From assembly GCA_903884945.1 (NCBI GenBank), contig CAISGR010000277.1, positions 1 to 64,000 on the forward strand: 64,000 nt of DNA, written 5' to 3'. Positions within the stretch are counted from its first letter, which is position 1; every line of letters starts with the position of its first letter. Source of the stretch: an uncultured bacterium (GTDB taxonomy: Bacteria; Pseudomonadota; Alphaproteobacteria; Sphingomonadales; Sphingomonadaceae). Positions 33,758 through 42,995 of this stretch are shown here, piece after piece. The notes beneath the pieces are model-generated. The model was not told where the DNA came from, ran no database searches, and saw only the letters and a list, made by a program, of their open reading frames with translations. The translations under genes were made by a program, and so were the position numbers.

Positions 33758-34210
33758 TTACTGATGACTTGCGGGGGTCGCCAAAACAGGCACTACGAAG
33801 CTGACTGTTTGCTGGTCGATGGTCTGGTGATTGGCGTTGACCAGTTCGATGAGGACCTTGTGTCGGCCTACCGGCAATCCGGTCAGGATGATCTGTTCGC
33901 CGCTCGCGTCGGCCCAATGCCACGGTAGATCGTCGACGGTCACGTGGATGTGGCCGACACGGGGCGAGACGGCTAGCGCCGCCGGCCCAAATACCTGGAC
34001 GATGCGCAGGTTCTCGGCACGGTACTGGATGAATACACGTCCTTTCGCGAGGGCCTCCGGTATCGGAGGATCGACGATCAGGCGCGCAGGCGGCTCATTC
34101 TCGATCGGAACGACGGCGGCCGGCCCGCGCAGATCGCGCGCTGACTGGGCGGAAGCGCTGGTTGCCGTCATGATCAAAGCTCCGGAAAGGGCGAGCAAGG
34201 TCGAGCGCAT
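33758..34210 (-). CDS. DUF6130 family secreted protein, 150 aa
   Basis: The product begins with a signal peptide (MRSTLLALSGALIMTATSASAQ). The mature part matches the DUF6130 pattern: VQVFGPAALAVSPRVGHIHVTVDDLPWHWADASGE, then IILTGLPVGRHKVLIELVNA. This is a beta-rich, cupredoxin-like or Ig-like periplasmic domain of unknown function; the paired His residues might bind metal. The ATG at 34210 is chosen for its GAGG six bases upstream. Between it and the SDR start at 34529 there is no gene. Confidence 0.8.
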   Translation of the reverse strand: MRSTLLALSGALIMTATSASAQSARDLRGPAAVVPIENEPPARLIVDPPIPEALAKGRVFIQYRAENLRIVQVFGPAALAVSPRVGHIHVTVDDLPWHWADASGEQIILTGLPVGRHKVLIELVNANHQTIDQQTVSFVVPVLATPASHQ

Positions 34211-34528
34211 CATTGTCCTCGTTTCGGCAACGGATGGTACGTCGGTTCTGCTGCGCGCGATCCGCGCAGCGCGCGAGACAGTCATCGCGAGGAATCGTGA
34301 GCGTCCGTGAGTAATAGCGGCCTCCGCTCTCCTCACACCTGCTCCCGCCGCTTCACATCGTCTCACTGTCCGAGCGCCCAATCGCGCTGCACTGTCGTGA
34401 ACGCGCCTTCCGGCCGCCGCTAGACACGGTCCAAGTCCTGCAAGGAGATGCTGGATGCCCTGTCACGAGACCCGCAGCGCCGGGATGGCACTCGAGCTCC
34501 CATCAGTATCTCAGAGAAGGAACAGGTA

Positions 34529-35278
34529 ATGCAACGATTGCAGGGCAAAGTCGCGGTTATCACGGGCGCCAACAGCGGAATCGGTCTCGCAATCGCCCAG
34601 CGCTTTTCCGCGGAAGGCGCGCAGGTTTTCATGACCGGCAGGCGACAGGCCAACCTCGACGACGCGGTGCGGTCAGTCGGCGGGAACGCAATCGGCGTCC
34701 GAGGGGATGTTTCGAACCTAGACGATCTCGACCGGCTCTATGCCGAGGTCGCACGTCACGCAGGAAGGATCGACATCCTGTGCGCCAACGCCGGCGGCGG
34801 CGAGTTCCGCCGGCTGGAAGAAGTCACGGAAGACCATTTCGATCGCACCTTCGACAGCAACGTGAAAGGCATGGTGTTCACCGTGCAAAAGGCACTGCCT
34901 TTGCTCTGCGACGGCGCCTCGGTGATCCTGACGGGGTCGACCGCGGGCAGCAAGGGGACGCCTGCATTCAGCGTCTACAGCGCGAGCAAGGCGGCGGTGC
35001 GCAACTTTGCGCGGACCTGGGTGCTTGAGCTCGCTCCCCGCGGCATCCGGGTCAACGTCCTCTCGCCCGGCTCAACGTCGACCGCGGGCTGGCATGGGCT
35101 CGCCTCATCCGAAGAGGAGAATCTGACGATGCAGCGCCTGACCCGCGAGGCGACTCCGCTCGGTCGGCTGGGCGAAGCTGCCGAGATCGCCGCCGCGGCG
35201 CTTTTCCTAGCCTCGAGCGAGAGCAGCTATGTGAACGGCAGCGAACTCTTCGTCGATGGCGGGGCGGCGCAAATCTGA
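34529..35278 (+). CDS. SDR family NAD(P)-dependent oxidoreductase, 249 aa
   Basis: Classical short-chain dehydrogenase: cofactor loop TGANSGIG near the N-terminus, CANAGGG, the catalytic Ser in ILTGSTAG, and YSASK with the catalytic Tyr and Lys. The C-terminus ending YVNGSELFVDGG is usual for the FabG-like branch. The substrate is not known. The ATG at 34529 follows AAGGAACAGGT. GRR after the second strand suggests NADPH preference. It ends seven bases before the convergent tehA-like gene. Confidence 0.92.
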   Translation: MQRLQGKVAVITGANSGIGLAIAQRFSAEGAQVFMTGRRQANLDDAVRSVGGNAIGVRGDVSNLDDLDRLYAEVARHAGRIDILCANAGGGEFRRLEEVTEDHFDRTFDSNVKGMVFTVQKALPLLCDGASVILTGSTAGSKGTPAFSVYSASKAAVRNFARTWVLELAPRGIRVNVLSPGSTSTAGWHGLASSEEENLTMQRLTREATPLGRLGEAAEIAAAALFLASSESSYVNGSELFVDGGAAQI

Positions 35279-35284
35279 CCCTGA

Positions 35285-36262
35285 CTACCGAGGTACCGCC
35301 TGCTCCACCGGAGGGGGCAGGCGACCGCGCGCCAAAAGGTAGAGCGTACCGAGGGCGATCCCAGCAACCAGCAGGTTCGCGCCGACGAAGAGGACGGGCG
35401 CGATCGCGGCGATTGCTGCGCTGGCTTGCGCTTGTGACAAGCGAACCGCAGCGCCGGCAAGCGCGGTCGCCCCGAACGAAAACGCCCAATAGGAGGCGGC
35501 GAAAGGTTGTTCGACGATCCAGGGTGCCAGGCGCACCAGCAGCAGCGCCTGAAGCAGCGCATAGCCGAGCAGCGCATGCACCGCTAGGTCGCTGGTGCCG
35601 CCGATCGCGTTATAGCATACCGCGCCGACCGCTGGCGGGGCGAGCTGGATCCCGAGCGCTGGGCGCAACGGCGGTGCCATGATCGGCCCCGTGTAAAGCC
35701 GGTGGAGCAGCACGGACTCGATCGCGAGCCAGGAGAAGAACGCCGCGCCGAAGGCAAGCTGACCCCAATCGGCCCAGCCGAGCGCGGCAGCCGTGGTCCC
35801 GCCGACGAAGCCGGCTGCGACGATCGGCAGATAGAGAATCGGTGTCGAGGTGCCCGGTTCGCGGCCGCCGTGCCAGAGCAGGCCGGTCCGCCACAGACCA
35901 AAGGAGAGCGCGAACGTTGCGCCGACCAAAAACAACAGGACCGCCAGAGCGCGCGAGTAGGGTAACGCGCCTTGAGCGATCAGCAGGGTTGCGACACCCG
36001 CCAGGCCGATGAAGCAGCACTGGACAGGATGGTCCGCTTCCTCCCGAGCCTGATCGGGCGCGACGATCCATTTGCGTGCATAGAGCATCGTGAGGAGTGC
36101 CCACACGAGCGCGGCGCAAGCGAACAGGACCTCGCCGTACACAGCGGGCAAACGCCAGACGGCGTGTGCCGCCCGCCAGGAATTCGCCAAGCCTCCGAGA
36201 CCGAGCACGATCCCGAAGAAGGCAGCAGGCACGTGCGCCGCCGGCGCCGATGACGTGCGCAA
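35285..36262 (-). CDS. tehA: TehA/SLAC1-family transporter, 325 aa
   Basis: An integral membrane protein of the tellurite-resistance/dicarboxylate transporter family with about ten hydrophobic helices. The opening VPAAFFGIVLGLGGLANSWRAA is typical of TehA, as are PPAVGAVCYN and FAASYWAFSFGATALA. Family members are anion channels; in Escherichia coli TehA overexpression gives tellurite resistance. The start codon is TTG, and a GTG a few codons in is possible. It may be co-transcribed with the downstream leftward genes only if independent promoters are lacking. Confidence 0.85.
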   Translation of the reverse strand: MRTSSAPAAHVPAAFFGIVLGLGGLANSWRAAHAVWRLPAVYGEVLFACAALVWALLTMLYARKWIVAPDQAREEADHPVQCCFIGLAGVATLLIAQGALPYSRALAVLLFLVGATFALSFGLWRTGLLWHGGREPGTSTPILYLPIVAAGFVGGTTAAALGWADWGQLAFGAAFFSWLAIESVLLHRLYTGPIMAPPLRPALGIQLAPPAVGAVCYNAIGGTSDLAVHALLGYALLQALLLVRLAPWIVEQPFAASYWAFSFGATALAGAAVRLSQAQASAAIAAIAPVLFVGANLLVAGIALGTLYLLARGRLPPPVEQAVPR

Positions 36263-36290
36263 GCCGTTTCTCCCGAAAGCCTGTTGAAGA

Positions 36291-37214
36291 TCAGACTCCG
36301 CGGTAGACTAGGCGCGTGAAGAGCGCGCCGCTGATCACGCCGTGTCCCCATCGGGCGTCGAACGCTGCCGTTGGATGCGCCGCTACCACTTGGTCGATCG
36401 ACTTGCCCTGTGCCTTGAGCGCCGCCACTCGGCTGCGGATCGCCACCAGCATGTCGCGCCACTGGGTGAGATCGGTGCGATTCCCGACTGGGCCGTGACC
36501 GGGCACGAACAAGGTACGCGCGTTTGACAAAGCGAGGTTGGCGTTGGCGGCGAGGATCGCGCCGTCAATGCTACCGCCGGTGACATAGTCGATGAACGGG
36601 TAGACCCCATTCCAGAAGGTGTCGCCGGTGGCGAGGATGTTCGCGTTGACAAAATAGACCGACACGTCGCCATCGGTGTGGCCAGCTCGGTACTGACGGA
36701 TCCTGAGCGTCTCGCCGGCGAAGCGCATCGTCTTATTGCCGGCGAGGATCTCGTTGGGGAGATCTCCCTTCGGAACGGGCGTGAAGGTGTGTTCCCATTC
36801 CACGATGCGGTTGGTCTGGGTCAGCCGGGCATAGGCCCTGCGACTGGCAATCACGGTGGCGCCGGTGCGGCGAACCCATCCATTTCCGTCCGTGTGATCC
36901 CAATGCCAGTGCGTATCGACCACATAACGCAGCCTGCCCAGGCCGATGCTACGCAGCGCCGCCTCGATCTTCCGCCGCGACACCGCAATGCCGGCGTCGA
37001 CCATCAGCAGGCCTTCGGGACCGGAGAGGACCGTGATCTCTCCGCCGGAGCCGTCGAGCATCGATACATTCCCGCGAATGCGGTGAACCGTGATCGGACT
37101 GGCGACGGCGGCGGCGTTGATGTCCGAATAAGGGCTCGCGCCAGCGAGCGCAGCCGCGAGTGCGCCGGTCGCCGCAATGGCAAGGGCTACGCGAGAGCGG
37201 TGACCGATCATCAT
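36291..37214 (-). CDS. metallo-beta-lactamase-fold hydrolase with signal peptide, 307 aa
   Basis: A secreted MBL-fold enzyme: signal peptide MMIGHRSRVALAIAATGAL, then the zinc motif THWHWDHTDGN, and later AGHTDGDVSVYF, ATGDTFWNG and FVPGHGPVG. The pattern is of subclass B-like or general MBL hydrolases; a true beta-lactamase role is not shown. AGGAGGAAGTCG before the ATG is a strong ribosome site. It lies downstream of the alpha/beta hydrolase gene, with a strong hairpin between them. Confidence 0.88.
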   Translation of the reverse strand: MMIGHRSRVALAIAATGALAAALAGASPYSDINAAAVASPITVHRIRGNVSMLDGSGGEITVLSGPEGLLMVDAGIAVSRRKIEAALRSIGLGRLRYVVDTHWHWDHTDGNGWVRRTGATVIASRRAYARLTQTNRIVEWEHTFTPVPKGDLPNEILAGNKTMRFAGETLRIRQYRAGHTDGDVSVYFVNANILATGDTFWNGVYPFIDYVTGGSIDGAILAANANLALSNARTLFVPGHGPVGNRTDLTQWRDMLVAIRSRVAALKAQGKSIDQVVAAHPTAAFDARWGHGVISGALFTRLVYRGV

Positions 37215-37272
37215 CGACTTCCTCCTGAGAGTGCGAGCGTGCCCCGATGCACCGATGCTCGATAGAATGGTG

Positions 37273-37309
37273 GCGCCGCACCGGACGGGGGGCAGATCCG
37301 GTGCGGCGC
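37273..37309 (-). terminator. 13-bp perfect hairpin after the alpha/beta hydrolase gene
   Basis: GCGCCGCACCGGA (37273-37285) pairs with TCCGGTGCGGCGC (37297-37309) over an 11-base loop. It begins ten bases after the stop of the leftward hydrolase gene. The T-run is poor, so termination may be partial. Confidence 0.55.
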
Positions 37310-37318
37310 AGAACGACG

Positions 37319-38302
37319 TCAGGTCCTGAGGAAAGCGAGCAAGTCGGCGATGACTTCCTCCCGGTGAGTCGCGGGCAGGCCGTGCGGGGCACCCGGGTAG
37401 ACCTTGAGCGTCGCATTCTTGATCAGCTTGACGGATTTGCGCGCGGCATCGTCGATCGGGACGATCTGATCGTCGTCACCGTGGATCAGCAGCGTGGGAA
37501 TCTCGAACTTCTTGAGGTCCTCGTGAAAGAGAGTTTCGGAGAATTGCTTGATACAGTCGTGTGCGCCCTTGAGGCCGGCCATCATCGATTGCTGCCAGAA
37601 GGCATCCTTCACGCCTTGCGAGACCTTGGCGCCGGGTCGGTTGGCGCCGTAGAAGGGCTCCGCGAGGTCGCGATAGAATTGCGACCGGTCGGCGAGTAGG
37701 TCCCGGCGCAAGCCGTCGAATACCTCGATCGGCAGGCCGTCGGGATTGGCCGCCGTCTTGAGCATCGTCGGCGGAATCGCCGATACGAGCACCGCGCGCT
37801 TGACGCGAGCGCAGCCGTGGCGACCGATATACCGGGTCACCTCGCCTCCACCCGTCGAATGGCCGACATGCGTCACATCGTGGACGTCGAGAGCCTCGAC
37901 GAGCGCCGCGAGATCGTCTGCATAGGTGTCCATGTCATTGCCGTTCCAGGTCTGGCTGGAGCGACCATGGCCACGGCGGTCATGCGCGATCACCCGGTAT
38001 CCGTTCGAGGCAAGCGCGAAGAGCTGGTCCTCCCAGGCATCGGCGTTGAGCGGCCAGCCATGTGAGAACATGACGACGGGGCCAGTCCCCCAGTCCTTGT
38101 AGAAGATCTCGGCGCCGTCTTTGGTCGTGATGAAGCTCATGCTCTTGCCTTTCCGCGGGAGGGGACGCGGCGTCGCCGCGTGGATGGCCGGCGAGGCGCT
38201 CGCCGGAAGATCGAAGCCGGAAGCAGCGACGAGGCCGGCAGCCATCGCGGATCCCAGCACGTGGCGTCGCGTCAGCAATGAGTCGGTCTGGTCCGGGCAC
38301 AT
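37319..38302 (-). CDS. alpha/beta hydrolase, non-haem chloroperoxidase-like, Tat signal, 327 aa
   Basis: The ATG at 38302 (AAGGA eight bases upstream) gives a twin-arginine signal, LTRRHVLGSAMAAGLVAASG. The mature enzyme starts MSFITTKDGAEIFYKDWG and has the nucleophile elbow GHSTGGGEV, with the acid in IHGDDDQIVPI and the His in GAPHGLPATH. This matches cofactor-free haloperoxidase/arylesterase proteins of the alpha/beta hydrolase fold. Perhydrolase or esterase activity is likely; halogenation in vivo is doubtful. Between 38303 and 38603 there is no gene. Confidence 0.87.
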   Translation of the reverse strand: MCPDQTDSLLTRRHVLGSAMAAGLVAASGFDLPASASPAIHAATPRPLPRKGKSMSFITTKDGAEIFYKDWGTGPVVMFSHGWPLNADAWEDQLFALASNGYRVIAHDRRGHGRSSQTWNGNDMDTYADDLAALVEALDVHDVTHVGHSTGGGEVTRYIGRHGCARVKRAVLVSAIPPTMLKTAANPDGLPIEVFDGLRRDLLADRSQFYRDLAEPFYGANRPGAKVSQGVKDAFWQQSMMAGLKGAHDCIKQFSETLFHEDLKKFEIPTLLIHGDDDQIVPIDDAARKSVKLIKNATLKVYPGAPHGLPATHREEVIADLLAFLRT

Positions 38303-38603
38303 TCGCTGGTCCTTCAGGATCGGATGGGCGCCGAGGATCGTCGGCGACTTCGGCCTTGTCCTGCTGAGAATAGGCTTGCCGCCGAGACTGTCCGAGCGAG
38401 TTGCCGTGAACCTGAGTGAGAAGCTGCAAGTCGCTCCGAACGGGCTGCCGACCGTTGACCATCTCATCACATCTCACGGCGCTTTGCTGCGCCTCACGCG
38501 CCCGCGCGAACCCTGAGACTTATGCAGGCTCGTCTCGCCGCATGCGGGACGGCGCGCCACGGCGTCGCTTCACGATCACGCCAGCAGCAGGAGGGGGACG
38601 TTC

Positions 38604-39449
38604 ATGCCGACCGCAAATCCGAATTCTGGCGGCCCGAGACGCCGCAACGATCCCGATAGAATGGCGGGTGCGACGATGATGCGGAACCTCGGCGGCACCA
38701 CCCTGACCGACGCGCCAGAGGAGCTGAAGCGTCTGGCAAATCTCGGGCTGATGTCGGTGGAGGTCGCGCACGATCTCGGCAACCTCATCCAGGTGATCGG
38801 GAGCGCGCTGCGGCTGATCGACCGAAGCGTGAAGGAGCCGACCGGCCTCGATATCGGTTATTGCTGCGCGGGCGCCCTCCTCGCGCTCGACCGCGCGACC
38901 GAGCTTCGACACCAGCTCCTTGAGTTCACCAGGCCGCCCGGCGCACCGCCGGAACCCGTCGAGCTTAGGTCCGCCATCGCCGGCTTCAGCAATCTCGTCA
39001 TGCTCACTGCCGGGAGCAATATCATCGTCGACTTCTTTGCCGATGACAGCGGCGTCGCAGTGGCGTGCGACGAGCGTGACTTAAAGAGCGTCGTGCTCAA
39101 CTTGGTTGCCAACGCCAGGGATGCGATGCCGGACGGAGGGCGTCTCACGATCGCAATATCATGCAGGGCGGATTTGGTCGCTGCGGGGACTTCGTCCGCA
39201 CAGAATTCGGCGGTCCTGCAGGTCTCCGACACCGGCTGCGGCATGTCAGGCGATACCCTGGCGCGAGTGTTCGAGCCCTTTTTCACGACGCGCGAACGGG
39301 ACGGCGGGACCGGGCTCGGGCTGGCCATGGTGAGCGGCTTCGTCCATCGGCTGGGCGGATCCGCCGACGTCGAGAGCGCGATCGGCAAAGGCACGACCGT
39401 GACATTGCGGCTTCCGGCGGCGGAGCCGCGATCGCCCGCCCACGATTGA
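38604..39449 (+). CDS. soluble sensor histidine kinase, 281 aa
   Basis: The dimerisation helix with the phospho-acceptor His is LMSVEVAHDLGNLIQVIGSAL. The HATPase domain has N box LNLVANARDAMPDGG, G1 DTGCGM, F box FEPFFTT and G2 GGTGLGLAMV. There is no transmembrane helix or clear sensor domain and no adjacent response regulator, so it is an orphan cytoplasmic kinase. GGAGGGGG before the ATG is a good ribosome site. Confidence 0.88.
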   Translation: MPTANPNSGGPRRRNDPDRMAGATMMRNLGGTTLTDAPEELKRLANLGLMSVEVAHDLGNLIQVIGSALRLIDRSVKEPTGLDIGYCCAGALLALDRATELRHQLLEFTRPPGAPPEPVELRSAIAGFSNLVMLTAGSNIIVDFFADDSGVAVACDERDLKSVVLNLVANARDAMPDGGRLTIAISCRADLVAAGTSSAQNSAVLQVSDTGCGMSGDTLARVFEPFFTTRERDGGTGLGLAMVSGFVHRLGGSADVESAIGKGTTVTLRLPAAEPRSPAHD

Positions 39450-39546
39450 TCACGGTTTCTCGCGATCAATCACGCGATTTTCGCGCCGATCTGGCGCCTC
39501 ATGCGCGCAATCGACCGCTTCCATTCCCATCAAGACCAGGAGAACG

Positions 39547-40335
39547 ATGATGCGCAGACTGAAACTTATCGCCGCCGGGCTTGGATTGCTGAACATCACA
39601 GCGGCGTCCGCACAGACAGCGCCAGAGCCCAAGGCGACGACGATCGTGCTTGTGCACGGCGCGTTCGCGGGTTCATCGAGCTGGAACCGCGTCATCACCG
39701 ATCTCCACGCCGACGGCTATTCGGTGATCGCCGTTGCGGTGCCGCTGCGCAGCCTGAAAGGCGATGCCGCTTATGTCGCGAGCTTGGCGGCAAGCATCCC
39801 CGGGCCGGTCGTGCTGGTCGGCCATTCCTATGGCGGTGAAGTCATCTCGGTCGCCGCGGCCGGGCGACCTAACATCAAGGCCTTGGTGTTCGTGTCCGGA
39901 TTGGCACCCGATATCGGGGAAAGCGCGGCGAGCCTCGGCGCTCGCTTTCCAACGGGTACGCTCGGTACGGCACTCGCGCCGCCGGTACCACTCGCGGACG
40001 GCACCACCGACCTCTACATCCTCCAGTCACGCTATTGGAAACAGTTCGCCGCCGACGTTCCCGAGGAAGAGGCGAGTCAGATGGCATCGACTCAACGTCC
40101 GGTCTCCGGCACTGCGCTTGGCGAGCCTGCCGCCGCAGAGTCGTGGCGGACTCTGCCGTCCTGGTTCATCTGGGGCTCGCTTGATCGCAACATTCCCGCC
40201 GCGCTCCACGCCTTTATGGCGAAGCGCGCCGGAGCTCGCGTGGCAATCGAAGTGCCCGGCGCCTCGCACGTGGTGATGATCTCGCATCACCGCGCGGTCG
40301 CCGATCTCATCGAACAGGCGGCCGCCGCGAAATGA
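39547..40335 (+). CDS. secreted alpha/beta hydrolase, 262 aa
   Basis: A signal peptide (MRRLKLIAAGLGLLNITAASA) leads into TIVLVHGAFAGSSSWNRVI, the oxyanion region, and GHSYGGEVIS, the nucleophile elbow. The family (MenH/EstC-like) usually has a late His, here GASHVVMISHH. The substrate is unknown. It is the second alpha/beta hydrolase in the cluster but only distantly related to the Tat-exported one. Confidence 0.87.
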   Translation: MMRRLKLIAAGLGLLNITAASAQTAPEPKATTIVLVHGAFAGSSSWNRVITDLHADGYSVIAVAVPLRSLKGDAAYVASLAASIPGPVVLVGHSYGGEVISVAAAGRPNIKALVFVSGLAPDIGESAASLGARFPTGTLGTALAPPVPLADGTTDLYILQSRYWKQFAADVPEEEASQMASTQRPVSGTALGEPAAAESWRTLPSWFIWGSLDRNIPAALHAFMAKRAGARVAIEVPGASHVVMISHHRAVADLIEQAAAAK

Positions 40336-40385
40336 GCCGAGCGGATCGGGAATCGCCGGCGCACTCGCGACGGCTCTCTTGCGCA

Positions 40386-41090
40386 TCATGCGGCTCTGCC
40401 GGCTTCCGCCTGCGAACGGGAAAAGGATAACGGGCGCAGACCAGGCGGGAGCCGGTTAGCTACCGGCACCTGATGCGATCCCAACGCGCTCAGGAACCCT
40501 TCCAGCGAGCCATAAGAGGCAACCAGCAGGGCAACCGAGTGCAAGAGCTCCTCGAGCAACGCCGCGGGCGTGCCGGGCGCGGCCGGCTCCGGCCTCGCCG
40601 GATCGATCCCAATGGCAAACGGCGCCTCAATGGTGCCCTCGCTGTTCAACTGCAACGGGTTCGCGCTCGCGTCCCCCGCGAGAAGATAGCCACGACCGGG
40701 CACCGTCTTGATCAGATCTGCGTCTGGCCCCAGTACGCGGCGCAATGCCGCTACCTGAAAGCGCAGATTGCTTTCCTCCAAATACGTCGCCGGCCAGACA
40801 TAGTCGGTTATCGTGTTCTTGGGCGTCACAGTTCCCCGGTTTCGCAGCAGGATCACCAGCAGATCGAAAGCGCGTCCGCCGATGCAGACCGGGTCGCCGT
40901 TCCGCAGCAGCGTGCGCGAAGCGGGGAATAACGTATAGGCTCGAAAGCTGAGAACCTCCTCGCCCATTGCGGCCGCAGTTGGTGTGCAGGCAAGCATGGA
41001 GATGCGCGGTACGACATCGATCGTGTCATCCGTGACGACATCTTCTTGCGGCTGCTCAAGCATGATCGAAGCCCCCTTGCGAGAACGCAT
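40386..41090 (-). CDS. winged-helix (OmpR/CadC-type) transcriptional regulator, 234 aa
   Basis: The DNA-binding domain is of OmpR/PhoB type: LFPASRTLLRNGDPVCIGGRAFDLLVILLRNRGTVT, then NLRFQVAALRRVLG and IKTVPGRGYLL. It lies near residues 50-140 with no receiver domain; the C-terminal tail is unrecognised and lacks a clear membrane helix. Starts at 41090 (GGAGGTGA upstream) or 41063 (AAGGGGG upstream) are both possible. It is divergent from the FecI-type sigma gene and may regulate this cluster. Confidence 0.8.
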   Translation of the reverse strand: MRSRKGASIMLEQPQEDVVTDDTIDVVPRISMLACTPTAAAMGEEVLSFRAYTLFPASRTLLRNGDPVCIGGRAFDLLVILLRNRGTVTPKNTITDYVWPATYLEESNLRFQVAALRRVLGPDADLIKTVPGRGYLLAGDASANPLQLNSEGTIEAPFAIGIDPARPEPAAPGTPAALLEELLHSVALLVASYGSLEGFLSALGSHQVPVANRLPPGLRPLSFSRSQAEAGRAA

Positions 41091-41279
41091 CCGTGCATCA
41101 CCTCCAGCCCGCGCTGGCAGTGGCCGCGTGACGATCGGGTGCTCAGTTGCAGGGACGCACGCGCGCCGCAAAGCCGCACGCTGAATTACGGCGCGAGAAA
41201 AATGCTTTCGACGCGTGCGGGTTTGACGGGTCTTCGCGTCTATCCCCAACGAGTGCACTCAGAACAGGCGCGAGCATCC

Positions 41280-41867
41280 ATGTCGCCGGAGCGGTATCCC
41301 GTTCCCAAACTAGATCATCTCCAGGCAATGGGTCATCCTCCGTCGATGAACCAGGTCGGAGATCATGTCGATGACGTCCTCCTCATAGAGGCCTTCCAGT
41401 TTCGGGCCGCGCTCGTTCATTATTTCAGGCGAAAACATGCCGATACAACCGAGCTCGAAGATCTCGCTCAGGAGGTGTTCGTGCGGATCGCGGGCAGGCA
41501 GTCGACGGAGCGAGTCGCTAACGTCGGTGCCTATGTCTTCCAGACCGCGGCCAGTGTGCTCAGCGATCGCCACCGTCGGCGAACCGTCCGGCACGCCGAT
41601 GATCACATCGCTTTCGACAGCGCCCGGCATGGTGAGGCGGATCTCGACGCCTCCCGCATCGTCGAGGGGCAGCAACACCTTCGCGCTGTCGTCGCTTTAC
41701 TGCACGCTTTACCCGAACGAACGCGAACCATCTTCCTGCTTCGCCGCCTTGACGGGCAACCCTATGCCGACATCGCCGTCCAAATGGGTCTCTCGGTGAG
41801 CGCGGTCGAAAAGCACATGCTGCGCGCGACGCGCCATCTGCTGTCCTTCAATCCGGAGGTGCGGTGA
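41280..41867 (+). CDS. FecI-like ECF sigma factor
   Basis: Region 2: FQFRAALVHYFRRKHADTTELEDLAQEVFVRIAG; region 4: LPERTRTIFLLRRLDGQPYADIAVQMGLSVSAVEKHMLRA. This is the cytoplasmic part of a cell-surface signalling set with the following FecR and TonB-dependent receptor genes. The start is uncertain: 41280, 41328 and 41346 are in-frame ATGs and none has a strong ribosome site. Its stop overlaps the fecR ATG by one base (TGATG). Confidence 0.87.
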   Translation: MSPERYPVPKLDHLQAMGHPPSMNQVGDHVDDVLLIEAFQFRAALVHYFRRKHADTTELEDLAQEVFVRIAGRQSTERVANVGAYVFQTAASVLSDRHRRRTVRHADDHIAFDSARHGEADLDASRIVEGQQHLRAVVALLHALPERTRTIFLLRRLDGQPYADIAVQMGLSVSAVEKHMLRATRHLLSFNPEVR

Positions 41868-42901
41868 TGGTACGCGCAGTGATCACACTCGAGGAGGTCC
41901 TCGCCCGATCGCCTGCCGACGCCGCCGCCTTTTGGCTGGTCCGACAGGATGGTGGCGAGAGCGAGCACGACGACCTGATCTTCGAGCAGTGGCTGCAAGC
42001 CGATCCCGCGCATGGCCAGGCGTGGGCCTGCGCCTGCGAGACATGGGAAGGTGTCGCGGCGTTGGACGCCGAAGATGTCGACACGCTGCGCAAATCATCC
42101 TCGCGAAGGGCTTGGTGGCTCGATTGGCGCAGCGCGGTCGCAGCGTCGATCGCCGCCGTTGCGATCGGCTGCGGCGTCCTCCACTGGGCGCCGTACATCG
42201 CCGAGCAGCCTCGGACTCAGATCGCATCCCTGGATGACCCTGCCTCGCGGTTGCGAAAGCTCGCTACACTGGCGGGTGAGCGTCGCTCCTTCACCCTGGA
42301 GGACAGGAGCGTCGTGACCCTCAACACCGAAAGCACGCTGCTGGTGCGGTTCGGACCAGCGGAACGCAGGATGACGCTCGTTCGCGGAGAGGTCTATTTC
42401 GACGTCGCGCATGATGCGGCGAAGCCCTTCGTCGTCGAGAGCGCCGGGAGCACGATAACCGCGACCGGCACCCACTTCGAGGTCGAGACTGCGGACGAGA
42501 GCCTGCGCGTGATCCTCGTCGAAGGCCGCGTTCGAGTCGTCACGCCTTTGGCCGGCAAGGAGAAAGAGATCGATCTTCTGCCAGGCCAGCAACTTCTTGC
42601 CAGCCGGTCCGGCGTGACCGTTGGAAAGGCGGATCTAGCCAGCGTGAGCGAATGGCAGAACGGACTGGTTTCCTTCCACGACACGCCGCTTTCGCAAGCC
42701 GTGCTGGAACTCAATCGCTATGCCACCGGCAAGCGCCTGCTTATCCGCGACCCTAAGGTCGCGGCGATACGGATCAGCGGATCGTTCCATACCAGCGACC
42801 TGCGGCGGTTCGCGCGCACGATCGCGGAAATCTATCCCGTCCGCACCATCGAAAGCGCGAGCGCCATCGAGCTGGTTTTGAGAGGAAGGCTGCCGCGCTG
42901 A
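41867..42901 (+). CDS. FecR-family anti-sigma / signal transducer, 344 aa
   Basis: An N-terminal cytoplasmic DUF4880-like part (AAAFWLVRQDGGESEHDDLIFEQWLQADPAHGQAW), one membrane helix near residues 90-105 (AVAASIAAVAIGCGVL), and a periplasmic FecR domain (FTLEDRSVVTLNTESTLLVRF, GEVYFDVAHDAAKPFVVESAG, GTHFEVE). A C-terminal STN-like part follows. It relays receptor occupancy to the sigma factor. GGAGGTG precedes the ATG. Confidence 0.9.
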   Translation: MVRAVITLEEVLARSPADAAAFWLVRQDGGESEHDDLIFEQWLQADPAHGQAWACACETWEGVAALDAEDVDTLRKSSSRRAWWLDWRSAVAASIAAVAIGCGVLHWAPYIAEQPRTQIASLDDPASRLRKLATLAGERRSFTLEDRSVVTLNTESTLLVRFGPAERRMTLVRGEVYFDVAHDAAKPFVVESAGSTITATGTHFEVETADESLRVILVEGRVRVVTPLAGKEKEIDLLPGQQLLASRSGVTVGKADLASVSEWQNGLVSFHDTPLSQAVLELNRYATGKRLLIRDPKVAAIRISGSFHTSDLRRFARTIAEIYPVRTIESASAIELVLRGRLPR

Positions 42902-42995
42902 GCGGACCGCACCCGCCGGGCACGGCATCGTCGACGTACAGACAGTTCGCATCCGAAATGGTAAGAATGTCTATGCGCTGCGGGGGTGTTTTCCG